DNA of 64,000 bases from positions 36,287 to 100,286 of the forward strand of contig QYAI01000101.1 of assembly GCA_003988855.1 (NCBI GenBank), written 5' to 3'. Origin of the DNA: Arachnopeziza araneosa. Lineage: Eukaryota; Ascomycota; Leotiomycetes; Helotiales; Arachnopezizaceae. A program made the translations under genes and the position numbers. The notes under the pieces were generated by a model, which saw only the letters and a program-made list of their open reading frames with translations, did not search any database and was not told where the DNA came from. Shown here in pieces: positions 11,692 to 23,314 of the stretch. Positions within the stretch are counted from its first letter, which is position 1, and each line of letters begins with the position of its first letter.

Positions 11692-13667
11692 GCGCATCAA
11701 AAATGACTTTGCTTCTGGAAATGGTTTAGGAGTTTGGGAGTTGAAACAAGTAGCATTTGTGGGGAGAAATATCTCGGAGGGATATTTTATAGAGGAAAAC
11801 TAAGTTTAAAAGTGTAGAATCAAAGCTTGTTATAATATCTCTTGCCATTTAGTAAGGCTAGGGGAAAGATTGAAACGTCACTTCCTGTTTGGATCATAGA
11901 GCACAAGAGGGTTATTTGTTTATCAGGGCGAAGAAACGTCATCCGTATTGTTGATTATGCTAATGCAGAAACAATTTCGCATAGAACATCTTCTAATATC
12001 TCGAAAAGATCTGCTCTTATATTTAGCTGAGGCATGATCACCGAGCATCAGAGATTCTACTAACCAAGAAAATTCCAAGGAGAGTTTTTGTCGGGGCTAG
12101 ATTTCCAAAGTCGGAGCTTTTTCCGATGCGGGGACCCCGCAAGATCCGCTCTCCTCGTCAGCCACGGGCACCCCAAGTCTGCCGATATCTGGCATCGAGC
12201 TACTCTTAACAGAGGCCAGTTCACGGCATCGTAGCAGATGTGAATTCTTTATCCTTCTTTCTTTCTTTCTTGAACGAAGTGTGGAGTGTAAATCACTTCT
12301 AAACCGAATTGAGCAAATAGAGCCATCCTATTTGAGCGACTTGGAATACCTTCCACTACTTGCTGTCATTTCTGATGTAGGTTAGATCGAACCGACTGCA
12401 GGTGAGCGTACATCTTGACGCTTCAGTAGCTAATTCCTACTATTTTTTATCAGCACCCTTAGCTCTGGTGTCAAAAAGATTGTGGGAAGCTCATGTCAAA
12501 TTGATAACGCCTTCGAACCTACTACATATTCTTGAACTAATTCTCAGCGACAACGGTATTTTATTCTTCGGGGTACTCAATTCGGTTGTACCCGCATTTT
12601 TTTCTATCTTGATCTCTTCACGCCCTCAAAGCCAAGCTGTTTTCTCAAACTCAAATTATCAAGTAATCCAAATTATGCATTTTGAGGATGCATTAGTCTC
12701 AGCTACCAAAATAGCACCACGACCAGCAGCGAGGCATGGATCGTCAGCAAACGGCAACCCAGGCTTTCCCCAGAGCCCTATTTGCGAGCAAACTTGATTT
12801 TAGAAGATCCGTGGGCGGAAAAATCCAACCGGAGTGGAGATAGGCAAGAGAACTCTCTTCGAGGTTTGAAAGTCTTTCAACAAATATACGGCGTTTTGGA
12901 TCTTTTTCACTATCAATTCCTCATACGATCAAGATTTTCGCAGGGAATAGATCTATGGAAATGTATTCTAGATGAAAGAAAGCGTCAAGTGTAAGCGGAA
13001 ACTGCATTGATCTGGGTCTCAGACTGGTAACTGTCGGCTATGCGTGCTTGTCACATCAAGCGAGGCTACAACCAGCTGCAGTTCTGAAACTATGCCACCC
13101 TACCATTTGCCTTACCACATCCACCTTCATTAACCCAGTCTCATGCTCTTAGGTTTGTAACCTCGCCTATACCTCGACCAGAGTCGGACGAGCCAGCAAC
13201 CCCAAGATGCGGGCGGTTTCAGACGAACTCAGCAGCGTCAAACGGCTAAGCGACATTTAGCGAGTTTCCTCTAAAGTTTGAGACAACCTCCCGTCGGAAT
13301 CTCGTTTGATATCGTCGGAACTGATCTGTGGAGATTTCTTTCTACCGACGAAGGATCGCCTCCCCGCAATTCGCATGGTGAGCCAAGATGGTCCCGTGGC
13401 GAGAGTTCAGACAGTCTTGCGGCGGCGTCTACCATCGTGAAGCGTCAATGCAAGTGCATAGACAAAGCGGGCTGTAAATGTAGAGTAGAGAATTACTATA
13501 AGAGCAAATCATCAGACGCTTCCTTCTCAGCATTCGTTCAACTCATCATCACATTCATTCTCTTTTTAGTATCATAACCGCCGGCCGGCTTTCGCTCATT
13601 CGTTTCTATCTCATCCCTCAAGTTATAATTTCTTGACGAAAAGCCACCTTCAACTCAAACAATCAAA
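11692..13667. other. Gene-free stretch, 2.0 kb
   Basis: No supported gene. It contains a (TTTC)n run near 12250 and scattered AT-rich sequence. A 99-codon frame (13278-13577) lacks any ATG and ends in a hydrophobic tail; see the findings. The end of the stretch (13600-13667) is the promoter/5' UTR of the small secreted protein. Confidence 0.35.
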
Positions 13668-14134
13668 ATGCAGTTCTCTATTGCTACTATCGTCCTTGCC
13701 TTCGCGGCCCTCGCTTCCGCTGCCTCTGTTGGCCAGAACTCAGACCGTCCTACCCCCAGCGGCTCATGCTGCATCGCCAACACGAACGAGAAGCAAGATG
13801 CTTGTGTGAGCACTTCAGGAGCCGCTGGGCGATGCGTTCCCGGCGGTAACAGCTGTGCGTCTTCCTTTCCTTCATCTTTCTGTCTATACCAGCATCTACC
13901 ACATATCCTCCATAGCCCTCCGTATATGCAGATGTACGTGAGTGTATAAAGTACAAAGCTAATATCCTTTCTCTTCTAGGTGGAAGCGCATTGAGCTGTA
14001 TTGCTCAGGCGGACTTGGCGTGTGATGCCGCCATCATTGAGCGTGGGAAGTCCTTGTGTCGTGCCAAGACAGCCGGAGGTTTCATTGATGGAGCGAATAT
14101 CATCACTTCGTTATCTCAGGCGAAGGTGAATTAA
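13668..14134 (+). CDS. Small secreted cysteine-rich protein (8 Cys)
   Basis: Two exons, 13668-13854 and 13980-14134, with a 125-nt intron (GTGCGT...CTCTTCTAG). The product is 113 aa. A clear signal peptide (MQFSIATIVLAFAALASAAS) is followed by a mature part of about 93 aa with eight cysteines, including a CC pair near residue 34. No transmembrane segment or GPI signal. Size, secretion and even Cys number fit fungal effector-like or hydrophobin-like apoplastic proteins, but the spacing is not CFEM and it lacks the hydrophobic loops of hydrophobins. Function unknown. The longer intron sits inside a Cys codon. Confidence 0.72.
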
Positions 14135-14627
14135 AAACGAGCGAGCGGATATGGTTCAAGGAGGAGAAGATGATGACGGTTTGTTGGGGTAATCTGCTAT
14201 GGAATTGGCCTTCTAGGTCTCTTATCTCCATGAAATAGTAGACCATGAAATGATAAACACATTTGATTGTTTTCTTCCTGTACTGAGCGTCTTATTTACA
14301 GAGGTGTTGGCTACTGCAACAGATCTGTCTACCATATTCGACTTCCACTAGTTTTGTTCATGTCCTGGCCATAAGACATCAGACACCGGCAGGCTAAACT
14401 GGCAGAGAGTAGACCAGGGCTAGAGGACGCTTGTCCGATTTCTGGCCTTGAATGGAACCCCCTCTGCTTTCCTGTCAGAAGTTTCTTGACCGTCTTTCGA
14501 TACTTCGTCTAATGAAGCTGAACGGCCCCATGTTTTCCCCAGGATTTGAAGTGGAAAGTGTAGACGTCCATATATGGAATGTCAATATGAAACTCGACTT
14601 TTCAAAGCCATATTATCATTGCGGTAA
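14135..14627. other. Convergent 3' region
   Basis: Between the stops of the small secreted protein (plus) and the GPI-like protein (minus). I see no gene or repeat in it. Confidence 0.3.
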
Positions 14628-15464
14628 TCACATTACCAGCCCTGTCAGAAGCAGCAACGCCATGAACAACCCAGCTCTCTGTTTTAATCTTAGATTGATG
14701 TTTGAGATGGAATTGGACGACTTCGTGGTGGAGCTAGCAGAAGGTGTATAGTATAAGTTTGCTGCCGTAGCCGTACCTAGCTCATCCCTTGCCGTGGTGG
14801 TCGGAACGCTCGCTGCTGCGGTAGCAGTCTCAGCCCATTGAGTGATAAAAGGATAAAAGGGCGTCACTAGCGGATTTGTGCTACAGTATGTAGCAGAAGC
14901 GGCACTGATATAGCTTGCTGGAAACCAGTGATATCCTAACATATGATTAGCTTTGCTCTGATGCGGTCAAAAACGCCCACCCTCAATACCACCATGATCT
15001 TCAAAGCAAGCCTGGCATCCTTCCACTGCTTCAAAGAAAGGATAAACACTACAAAAGCATTCCTGCTGCTCTGTCGCGTCTTTTTGATTATCTATACTAT
15101 CAAGAGTCCCATTCCACGTGAAATAACAATTCACATTGATAGCAGCTTGGCGTTTACAAGGCGGCTCATCGGAATCATAGTTTGGTTGTTGAACATTGAA
15201 CCTTCTTACTTTTGCTCCGTTACTGTTGTCGTTGTAAGGCAGCGAATTGTATGGGAGATAGCAGAAGTTGTAGAGGTCGATATCAAGGTGGTCCAGACCA
15301 GAGCTTGAGGAGGGGGCGATGAAGAATTTGGATACATATGGCCCATTCGGAAAGACCGGGAAGGGGTCCGAGCTATTGATTGTATTCATCCTGTCGTGAC
15401 CGATGCCGGGTTCGATGGTTATGTGAAGGAGTCCAAGGTTGAGGAAATTTGATGGTCGCTTGAA
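14628..15464 (-). CDS. Secreted, probably GPI-anchored cysteine-containing protein (5' end unresolved)
   Basis: Two exons are clear: 15464-14981 and 14935-14628 (45-nt intron, GTGGGC...TTAG, giving a Gly codon across the junction). The coding frame continues upstream of the first ATG (15389) to an acceptor-like CTAAC...AG at about 15465, so a leader exon carrying the signal peptide probably lies further right, but I could not place it. The visible 263 residues include a Cys-rich centre (ECFCSVYPFFEAVEGCQACF), a Ser/Thr-rich stretch and a C-terminal hydrophobic tail (AGLFMALLLLTGLVM) preceded by small residues, as in GPI attachment signals. This fits a cell-surface protein of a common fungal family. 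Function unknown. Confidence 0.6.
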
Positions 15465-16067
15465 CTGGACTAGTCTGTGTTAGGTAGGTGTCGCCCCTTC
15501 CTCGGATACGTTCGTATTCGCTTTAGCTTCGAGAGAAGATCTCTGTAGCGGCGACTATAAAGCCCATCTGTTGTCTCGATTTGATGTTCAATGTTGTTTG
15601 TATGATTTGGATGATACCAGAAGAGCGTTGCCAGATTTCTGGACGTTATTTAGAAATCTCGATTCGATTAATATTTTGATAGAAACGCCTTTGGCAACGA
15701 GTGGATTACTCTTATGCAGAGAATTGGGTTAAGTTATATTCGGTATTCTAAAAGAAAAGATCACCAAGAAATAGTTTACATATCGAGCATTTACCTCCAG
15801 ATTTATTTCCGTCCACTTTGCAACCTTCCACCATCTTTGTTCTGAGACGCACAAACATTTTGGTGGCTTCATCTCGTTCAAGACAAAGTGATAATGTGCG
15901 TTTGCGCACAGGCTAGAGTAGGCTCTTTTTTAGACTGCATTATTGACTTCACAGCTAAAAACTCTGACTCTTTGAGGGACGGTTATGCAATGTTTAATTA
16001 GTGGAGGAAGAAGAGACACTGATATAATTTCCTCTAATTTGTATTGGTATTGAAAAAGAACATGTTT
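15465..16067. other. Gene-free stretch
   Basis: About 600 bp, AT-rich on the right. It probably holds the unplaced first exon and promoter of the GPI-like gene. No other feature seen. Confidence 0.3.
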
Positions 16068-16541
16068 CTATCGGATTAGACTGCAAACAGATATCTCAAA
16101 TATCCCCAAAAAAATGAGGGGTCGTAACATGTACCCACACCGATCGAACGAGCCCAGATTGCTCTGGATCTCCGTAGTAGACTCTGAACAAGCGAAATCT
16201 TTTCTGCCATCCCGGTAAAGCAGTTGTTCCAGATCGACTACAATGTCCATATATTTTCCCTTTGTGGGTTTGCATGCAAATTGTTGGAGTTTATTGCCTG
16301 TTTTACCGTGTTAGTTGAATGAGTCAACGTAGAATTTACTGTAGGCCATTTCAAGTTGTCTAGAAAGAAACTTACTCCTCCCTCCTTTTTGAAAAGAAGT
16401 CTCTGGTATGTTATGGAATTCATGTGATCGCAAATCGTAGACTCGTTTAACAGGAATGAACCCAGAAAGCTCAGAGCTTGAGGAGAAATTAGTGGAGGAT
16501 TGGATTTCAATGGCTTCATATGGCGGGGCTGTTTCATCCAT
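16068..16541 (-). CDS. Small unknown protein (131 aa, tentative)
   Basis: Model: exon 16541-16376, a 78-nt intron (GTAAGT...ACTAACACGGTAAAACAG, with a good branch site) and exon 16297-16068. The splice joins two frames into 131 aa, beginning MDETAPPYEAIEIQSS and ending with a hydrophobic stretch (PLIFLGIFEISVCSLI). The strong donor and branch motif are the main support. I recognise no domain. It may be a fragment of a larger lost gene, and the last 30 residues may be intron read-through. Confidence 0.35.
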
Positions 16542-17405
16542 CTTTAAAGTGGCTTTTGTGATGCAAGTGAAATCTTTTGATTGGCCTTGTTGTTGGACTT
16601 GGTTGTTCAGAAACAGTTTTTAAAAAAAGAGTTACTGTCAAGTCACAGATATTTATGCATATTTTGGAATATACTTATTCAAAAGTTGTGGTTTACGCTC
16701 ATGAATGAGAGATGAAGATGAATGAATAAGTGTTATTGGGAGGTTATTCCATGGTTACAGATGATCTGTTTGCCGTTGTAAAAAAATTATCCTTCTGAGG
16801 CGCTCACCTCAGAAGCTTCAATTTCTTCTCATGGATTACCTCTGAGCAAAACGGTAGTTACCTTACTTGCTACTCGCTTTCAATTTTATGTAATTGCATC
16901 GACCTAATTTTCTCTCTTCGCGTGTGAACTTCGAGAAATGATTGTCTGTTCACTGATACCGTATTCTGCATAGTAGTATTTATTTATAGCTTTGAGGCTA
17001 CAGTAGCTCTATATCGGTTTCTCATTAAGGTGGAATCCAGCGTGTGCCAAAAGCTGGTACCGAGAGGTGACGTGACATCGTGGCGTTGGTGGGTGGACTT
17101 TGGGGGTTGGTGGCTGGGCGCTTGGCTTGTGGGCGTTGCATGGCGGGCGTTGGTTATTGATATTTATGATTGGCGTTGGCGTTAGCGCAGGCGCCGTTTC
17201 CTGCTCTCTTTAAATCGCCAGTGCCTTCGTGCTTTCCTCGTGGAACTTGTGAAGAAGAAGGATACTGAGCAAGGTAAGATATGTCTTTCAAAATAAGATC
17301 AAGATATCATTCATTATATTAGTTGATCATTAAGCTATGCTATTTTGAAGTCCCTGGCCTTGGGACCGAAGTCTGACGCGTGGGATAAATATGTGAATCG
17401 TCCGT
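16542..17405. other. Gene-free stretch with G-rich tract
   Basis: About 860 bp. Around 17070-17200 the plus strand is G-rich with repeated GGCGTTGG/TGGGCG words, then TTTAAATC. No gene supported. Confidence 0.35.
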
Positions 17406-19384
17406 TTATTTACACCAAACTTCCTTCTGCCGCTCATTCCTGTGATCTGGGGAATCACATCTCCCAAGCACTCCTCCATTAAACGTAGTGGCACTAGCCA
17501 GGGTAATGTTTTTCAATAAGCCAGGCTCGAAGTATTCCTGAGTTACGATACCCTGACCAAAAGGCAGCGTAACGGTAGTAAGTACGCCTCCTGTCTCATT
17601 GAGGTTGATTAAGTTTGGTACCGCTCTTGAGAAATCAGGCCAGCTGGAAGCTGGGTTTGCTGCGTTAGGATGTGCGGAGGAAGCGCCATTTGCGATGGCT
17701 TTGGAGATCGAAGGGTTGTTGGTGGTGATGAAGTTGCCCCAGATAGCTGTGATATGGTTTAGTAATAAAAAAATTGCTGTACTGAAATTCTGACTTACTC
17801 TGGAAGGCTTTCACAAAGTCTGGTCCTTGATTGACTGTTGGTGGACCAAAGTAGGCTCCGATATCGGTAGTATGCAGAGCGTAAGGAACCGAGTACTGGT
17901 ATTTATAGGAGGCGAAAGATCCACTGGTAGAATATGCCTCCACCAACCAGTAGCTAGGGCAAACGAAAACGCTCTCGCCATATATTTCCTATTAGCGAGG
18001 TCAGATTAGCTACCCGAGTATCACCGAAAGGCTTACAAAAGCAATCTCTTGATATGAAACAGTAACTGGGTAATGACTCAGTAGATTATTGGTATTGGTT
18101 GTGGTGAAATTTGGGAAAGTTTGGCTGATCCATGAAAGTAAATCGGCTTGCGTTCCAATTGTTGGGATGACGAACAAATCTCCTTCATTTGCATTGTTCT
18201 TATTTTATTAGCATATATTATCTCAAGTTGAGTGACTTAACTTACTCCGCTGAGATGCCTCAGTCCATTAAGCTTCTTTTGTTTTAGCGGTAGACTTGGA
18301 AGTTCTTGAACATAAGTGCCGTCTGTCACGGGAACAAAAGCCCAGCTGCCATACTCTCCTGAAGCAGAAACAGTGAATGAAGCTTGCTGGAGAGTCGTAG
18401 TGTTTTTCGAAACCAAGCATTGGAAAGTGGTTTGTGTGGTTGGAGGTGGGATTGGGCAACCAGCGGCAACATCGAAAGCCTTGTAATTGGAGGCAGGAAC
18501 TGGATTATTGTAATTATATTGGGCAGGCAGGTATGGGGATGCCGTAATAGACTAGTTAAGGTAAATAACGGAATTCGCTTGAGGAGAATGGACTTCTTAC
18601 GTTGACGAATAGAGTTGTTCCCAAACTGCCCCCTTGAGCCATGTCGTGAAGCATAACGGATCCAGCAACTGCTGATTCTCCGGAAATAGTTACTTTGGTT
18701 GCATCCCCACCAAATTCGCATACGTACTGCTGTCAGTTCGAAGCAAGATTTTGGTCGAGAATACCAGCATTGACAACACCCTTGCTGTGCACTTCAGCGG
18801 AAGAGAGCCAGCCAAAAGCTCTGAGCTTGAAAAGCAGTATAATATCTTTCAACTAGGAGAATATCTTACTTTGTATTGGATGGAAACAACAATGAATGAA
18901 TTTCCATTAGCATTTATGAATGATGGCATATCTTGAGTGCCATCTCCGTAGCCGTATCCACCACCATGGATCCAAACCAAAACTGGTAAGTTGTTCGCGT
19001 TGGTTGGCGCCCAAACGTTGAGAAACAAGCAATCTTCATTTCTAAAGGCTCCAGGATTCATACCAAAGGGTTCTATGCTGAACGGACTTTGAGGGCATAT
19101 TGGGCCAAAATCAGCTGCACTCATGACGGTACGATTTTTGGCTGGTGTCTGAGGAGCTTCCCACCGCAAAGATCCTGTTGGAGGAGCTGCATAACGAATT
19201 CTGAGCAAGGAACGTGAGGTTTCATGTGTGAATTGAGAGCGGGCATATACCTTTTCCAAGTCGTTAAACCCGTCGTCGAATTTGCCACACCCTTATAAAT
19301 GGAATAACCCAGATCAACCTTGACAGCTGCTCCCAAGCTGACAGTGGCCAGAGCCAGCGAGACGAGGAGCTTCGAAATCATCAT
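17406..19384 (-). pseudogene. Type-B carboxylesterase/lipase, interrupted by an internal TGA
   Basis: Seven exons with clean GT-AG introns: 19384-19251, 19200-18870, 18825-18601, 18551-18246, 18198-18037, 17988-17799, 17746-17406. The frame is consistent throughout (about 561 codons) except for one in-frame TGA at 18735-18733, where the family normally has an Ala-Leu-x-Trp segment before the serine motif. Features: signal peptide (KLLVSLALATVSLGAA), EDCLFLNVWAP signature, oxyanion HGGGYGYGDG, nucleophile motif GESAV (usual GESAG changed), Glu in NNANEG, His in ALHTTDI. As read it would end around residue 185, before the catalytic serine. It is either a recent pseudogene, a base error, or an unrecognised splice. 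The family hydrolyses carboxyl esters extracellularly. Confidence 0.75.
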
Positions 19385-19773
19385 TTTCTCCAACTGCGTT
19401 TCCTCCTTCTGTTTGACTGAAGATGGGATGCCATTCGGGTCAGGGAGCTGGATAGATCTTATATAGCTAGCAAACTATGACCATATGTGACCGCCAAACG
19501 GAGCCTTTCCCCTAAATGAAGGTGTGGAGCCGCCGTTGACTTAAGATGCGGGCCGGCCCCAATCCAGCATGCCGAGATATTTGTGGCTTTAACTGGACCA
19601 GAAGGCTAGAGTTAATAATGGTCCCAATTTCATCGTTTTGGGCTATCCTTGCGATGGAGACGGCAAAGTGGACGGACCTCCGGGACAAGGCATCGAGTGA
19701 GCCGTCCTGCCGGATTCAGCCTCTCAATAAAATGTATGCACAAGTCGCATAAGTGTACCCGATTTCTTACTAT
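19385..19773. other. Intergenic, esterase promoter
   Basis: About 390 bp between the esterase start and the end of the HET remnant, both on the minus strand. No gene seen. Confidence 0.3.
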
Positions 19774-20938
19774 TTACCACCAGAAGTAACTCATACCTTT
19801 CCGGGGTTGAGGCCCATTACTCCAGAAATTAAGTATTGGTTTGCCATTTATTTGACGAACCATCATAAGCATATCGTTATCGGATCGTGTAAATTGATCT
19901 GGTCTAGAAGGTTTTGCTCTCAAAAAAACAGCCGGGCGTCTAAATATGTCATTCCCACATTGACAATCAAGTATCATAAGCCAATCACGGCAAACAAGAT
20001 ATCCGGCTTCATACATGCATGGACACCCAAATGAATGAACTTGGAGGCCTTTGTTTGTTATTACAGTAGGAATGTTGTTGCTTTTTTCAAGAACTTCATT
20101 TAGAAGTCTGGGTCTCCTATAAATCGATACATCCCCAGATCCAGAGAAGTAGTCCAATGAATCTGCTACGAGTGACTCAGAATCTTCATCTATATGACTC
20201 TCCGGGGATGCTTCATGTGCGAAGAGAGAGTGGTCGTCGGTTTGTTTAAGAATCTCCTCTTGAAGTCGAATAAACGCTTTTCTACCCTCCCCGTAAAGAA
20301 GGGGCATGTTCACATCGAAGATGCCTAGCAGAGAGTAAGCCCTATCCTCCAGTCGAGTTGTACTACGTTTTGCAGCCCAAGACATCTTTCGCGCAATGCT
20401 AAAGAATATCAGAGATCTCTTGCCATCGATTAACACTTCTTCATTGATGTTTGTTATTTTTCCAAGTAGTTCGATCGTTTCAAGCTTAGTCCCCAATTTG
20501 TACCAACAATTGTAGTAAAGGCTAGGTTCTGTGGTGCAACAAGCTCCTGCAACCTCCAGCCTCGTGTAAACCATCTGCTTCTGGCGAATTTGGAGTCAGG
20601 CATGTTAGGATCTTCAACGTTGGCACGTCGCTGAGGTAAGCATAACAGACGCTTGCCTCCTCGTACCATCGATACATGGCTTCAGATAGCTCCGCAGAGC
20701 TCGTCATGTCAATACAACAGGTATCGATCCAGATGCAGTCGTGACCATCCCTTTTTGCCAGAATGCAACTGTTTTCTAGCTTGGAAAACCCTTTCTTATG
20801 TCTTGGCAGTTCGCCTTGCATGTCTTGAAATGTGATCTCCTCACCCCAGGCGTGCGATAGAATAGCATACTTGTAGGACATAACCCCAGTTTCTACGAAC
20901 TCCTCAACCTTTAATTTGGTAGTGTGAAGAAGTCGCAT
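19774..20938 (-). pseudogene. HET-domain (heterokaryon incompatibility-like) gene with two frameshifts
   Basis: The start MRLLHTTKL at 20938 leads into a canonical HET domain (YAILSHAWG, IWIDTCCID, YAYLSDVP). Near 20610-20625 the coding signal moves to a second frame (PNMPDSKFARSRWFTRGW, LQELVAP), and near 20515-20520 to a third frame (WAAKRSTTRLEDRAYSLLG, PLLYGEGRKAF), which then continues with the C-terminal region typical of these proteins to a stop at 19774. The conserved blocks are in the right order and spacing, so single-base losses in short T or C/A tracts explain both shifts. No GT-AG intron does. As read, translation stops about residue 138. HET proteins trigger programmed cell death after non-self recognition in fungi. 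It is a pseudogene unless the sequence has errors. Confidence 0.8.
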
Positions 20939-22271
20939 AGCGGAGTAATATCCGAGGTTATTATTGGTAGTGTGGTGTTCTGTTATATTTTAGTTTGACT
21001 CTTTGCTATTAAAGAACATGTTTTACCTACATTGGGATAGCTCGTAAGATGATATTGAAATAGGTTCAGAGTTTGTAAGAAGCAAGATCACGTAGTACAT
21101 CGGTTTGAAGATCCCAGCGAGGTTTTGAAGATTCTTGGGGAGAAGCAGGCTCGTACGAACAACGTTGAAAGGCGGCGCCTTCTATTGGCTCAGAATTAGA
21201 GTCAGTTAATTGGATTGCTTTTCTAGTACTTATAGAATTTGCAGAAGGAACTTGGAATGGTATTGGAACTGGCTCTATTGAAGCTCCTTATAAGATGTCT
21301 TTGTTCATGCTACCTACCTAGCTTGATTTTTGAGATCGTTTCCGTGTTCGCCTTCTGCTACTAATTTAAAAGGCCTTTCTTATTTACCTTAACTCCTGTG
21401 ATGAAAAGATCTAAAATGAGATAAAGTTTAAGCATATAATGACGAAATTTTAGCACCAAGCCCACAAGATTAGCTCCTCAGCCGGTCCGCCGTCTTGACG
21501 CTTCTCTCAACACTGATCTATTCTTCTCCGTCATGGTAAGAACAAGTCATCTCCGTAGTCGGTCCGCTCACCATCTAGATCTCTTGCTCTCTAATTCACA
21601 ACGACTCATACCCCATCCTGCATAAAAGTAGACGAGAAATGTGTGCCCAAAAATCCAAGCATCGCCTTGTCCCAAGCCTTCAACGTCTTCAACCCCAATT
21701 TGAAAGATACTCGACTTAGCTATTTTACGAACATTTTTCCAAGGTGGTTCCTTCCAACAAGCACGGGTGTGAAGTGGGTGATAGCGAGTTGCTGGTGCTT
21801 TTCTGACCCTATCTGCCTCCCTGGTGACCCACGCAACTGAAGATGATAAGACTATATCGTATCTGACACGAGGAGATCTGATGCAACTTGAAACTGAACT
21901 TGGTAAGATATGGAAATTTTGATAATCGAGAAGGCTCAAAAATACAAGCTGCAAGTTGATCGTAGTAGTAAGAAATGGCTGAAAAGCACCAAGTCAAAGA
22001 AAACCGGGCCTGTATCAGATCACGTATTTGAGCATCAACAAGAGGATAACTATGATTCGCGCTGAAGAGCTCAAATCCGGTCAAAAACATAGTGGGTTTG
22101 AATAAAGACAAGTCAAAAAGTATACACGAATGCAGGGAAGAAAGAGTAAGATCCAAGACACATCTACAATTTTCAAAGGTCAAAGCTCAATGCTGCGGCA
22201 AAATTTCTACGGGTGAACGCCAACCACCAAACGACAATTATTCCACAAGTATATGTAGTGAAAACAATGCT
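20939..22271. other. Gene-free stretch, 1.3 kb
   Basis: Between the HET remnant and the RTA1-like gene. Open frames on both strands (for example 21568-21954) lack recognisable content. It probably includes the 3' UTR of the RTA1-like gene and the promoter of the HET gene. Confidence 0.3.
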
Positions 22272-23314
22272 CTAATACCCCGGTCCATTCTGTGGACGAT
22301 ACCCCCATTGCTGCGGTTGTTGCTGCAACGGCACACCATCATACTGCGCATATTTCTGGTCCGTCATCTTCAGCACCTTCCCCGGATGCCAGATGTTCAT
22401 CAAAACCAACGCAATGAACATGGGTAGTGCGTCGAAGACGTAGAGGAAGAATTCGTGATGGTCGATGTACACGTTGAGCGAACCACCTTGGGGAGCCGAG
22501 AACTCGACGATGCGGAAGATTATTCGGTACTGTGAAGGGTTAGCGATTTTAACGAGTGGGAGAAGGGTACACACGGTGATGAGGAGCAGAGATACCCGGA
22601 GGACCCAGACGAGCTTGGAGGGACCGCGCTTTGCTGACGCGGCGAGGGGTGAGCGTCGTAGTTTGCTGCTGAACTGGACGGAGAGGAACATGAAGAGTAC
22701 AATCAGGCATTCCTGGAAGATGACACCGGCGGTGACGATGTGGAGACCGAGTTTGGCAGTCTTGATTGTTTTGCTGAGGGAGAGAAGCCCGCCGCCAATC
22801 TGGACGATGAATGATCTGCTCTTGTCAGCGCGGTTCAATCGTATAGAAAAAAGAATCCTACATGATATCGAAACAGACAAAGACCACTCCCATCTTTGAG
22901 CCGTTTATGCCGAGCAGACTCTCTCCAGGCAAGAAGAATTTCATCATCCTCCCGAGCAGCATGTAATCGAACGCGTTAATGGACAGTGGCGCCAAAAGGA
23001 CGAGCAGGAAAGATGCATCGTAGCTGCCTTTCTGCGTTGGATTCCGAGCAGAGATGATACGTGCTGCGAATGAGAGAGTCTCCCAAAGACCACCCATGAT
23101 TATGACCCAACAGAAAGCTTTTCGATGAATGATGGCCTGGAAGAAGTGGACGATGGTCGTGAGTGCGAAGAGAGCGAAGAAGATGAGCGCAGCGGCGCCG
23201 GAGGGACAATAGCTCCATTGATTATTAGGTGCATCGAGTGCTGGTATTACGTTAGTAAGGGTCCTTCACATGAATCCTCAGACTGTACTCACGTATGCAT
23301 TTCGAGATGGCCAT
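22272..23314 (-). CDS. RTA1-like seven-transmembrane protein
   Basis: Four exons: 23314-23293, 23240-22862, 22815-22575 and 22529-22272, 299 aa. The third intron (22574-22530, 45 nt, GTGTGT...GCTAACCCTTCACAG) is in frame and unstopped, but removing it restores the family's continuous ..LLLIT-YRIIFRIVEF.. segment. About seven hydrophobic helices, the motif VFVCFDIISFIVQIGGG and the late YRIIFRIVEF...HEFFLYVFDALPMF are hallmarks of the RTA1/RTM1/RSB1 family. These proteins sit in plasma or internal membranes. Members confer resistance to toxic amphiphiles or export sphingoid bases in yeast. The substrate here is unknown. The C-terminus is a short polar Gln/Gly/Pro tail, presumably cytosolic. 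Confidence 0.85.

Noticed and set aside
12402..12797. 131-codon plus-strand frame
   Set aside because: Starts with GTG, no domain, biased like random AT-rich DNA.
13730..13960. 68-codon minus-strand frame
   Set aside because: Antisense to the small secreted protein gene.
18700..18745. An intron (GTATTC...CTGACAG, ~35 nt) that would remove the esterase TGA
   Set aside because: Too short for this genome and it would delete the conserved LDQ segment; a mutation is more likely.
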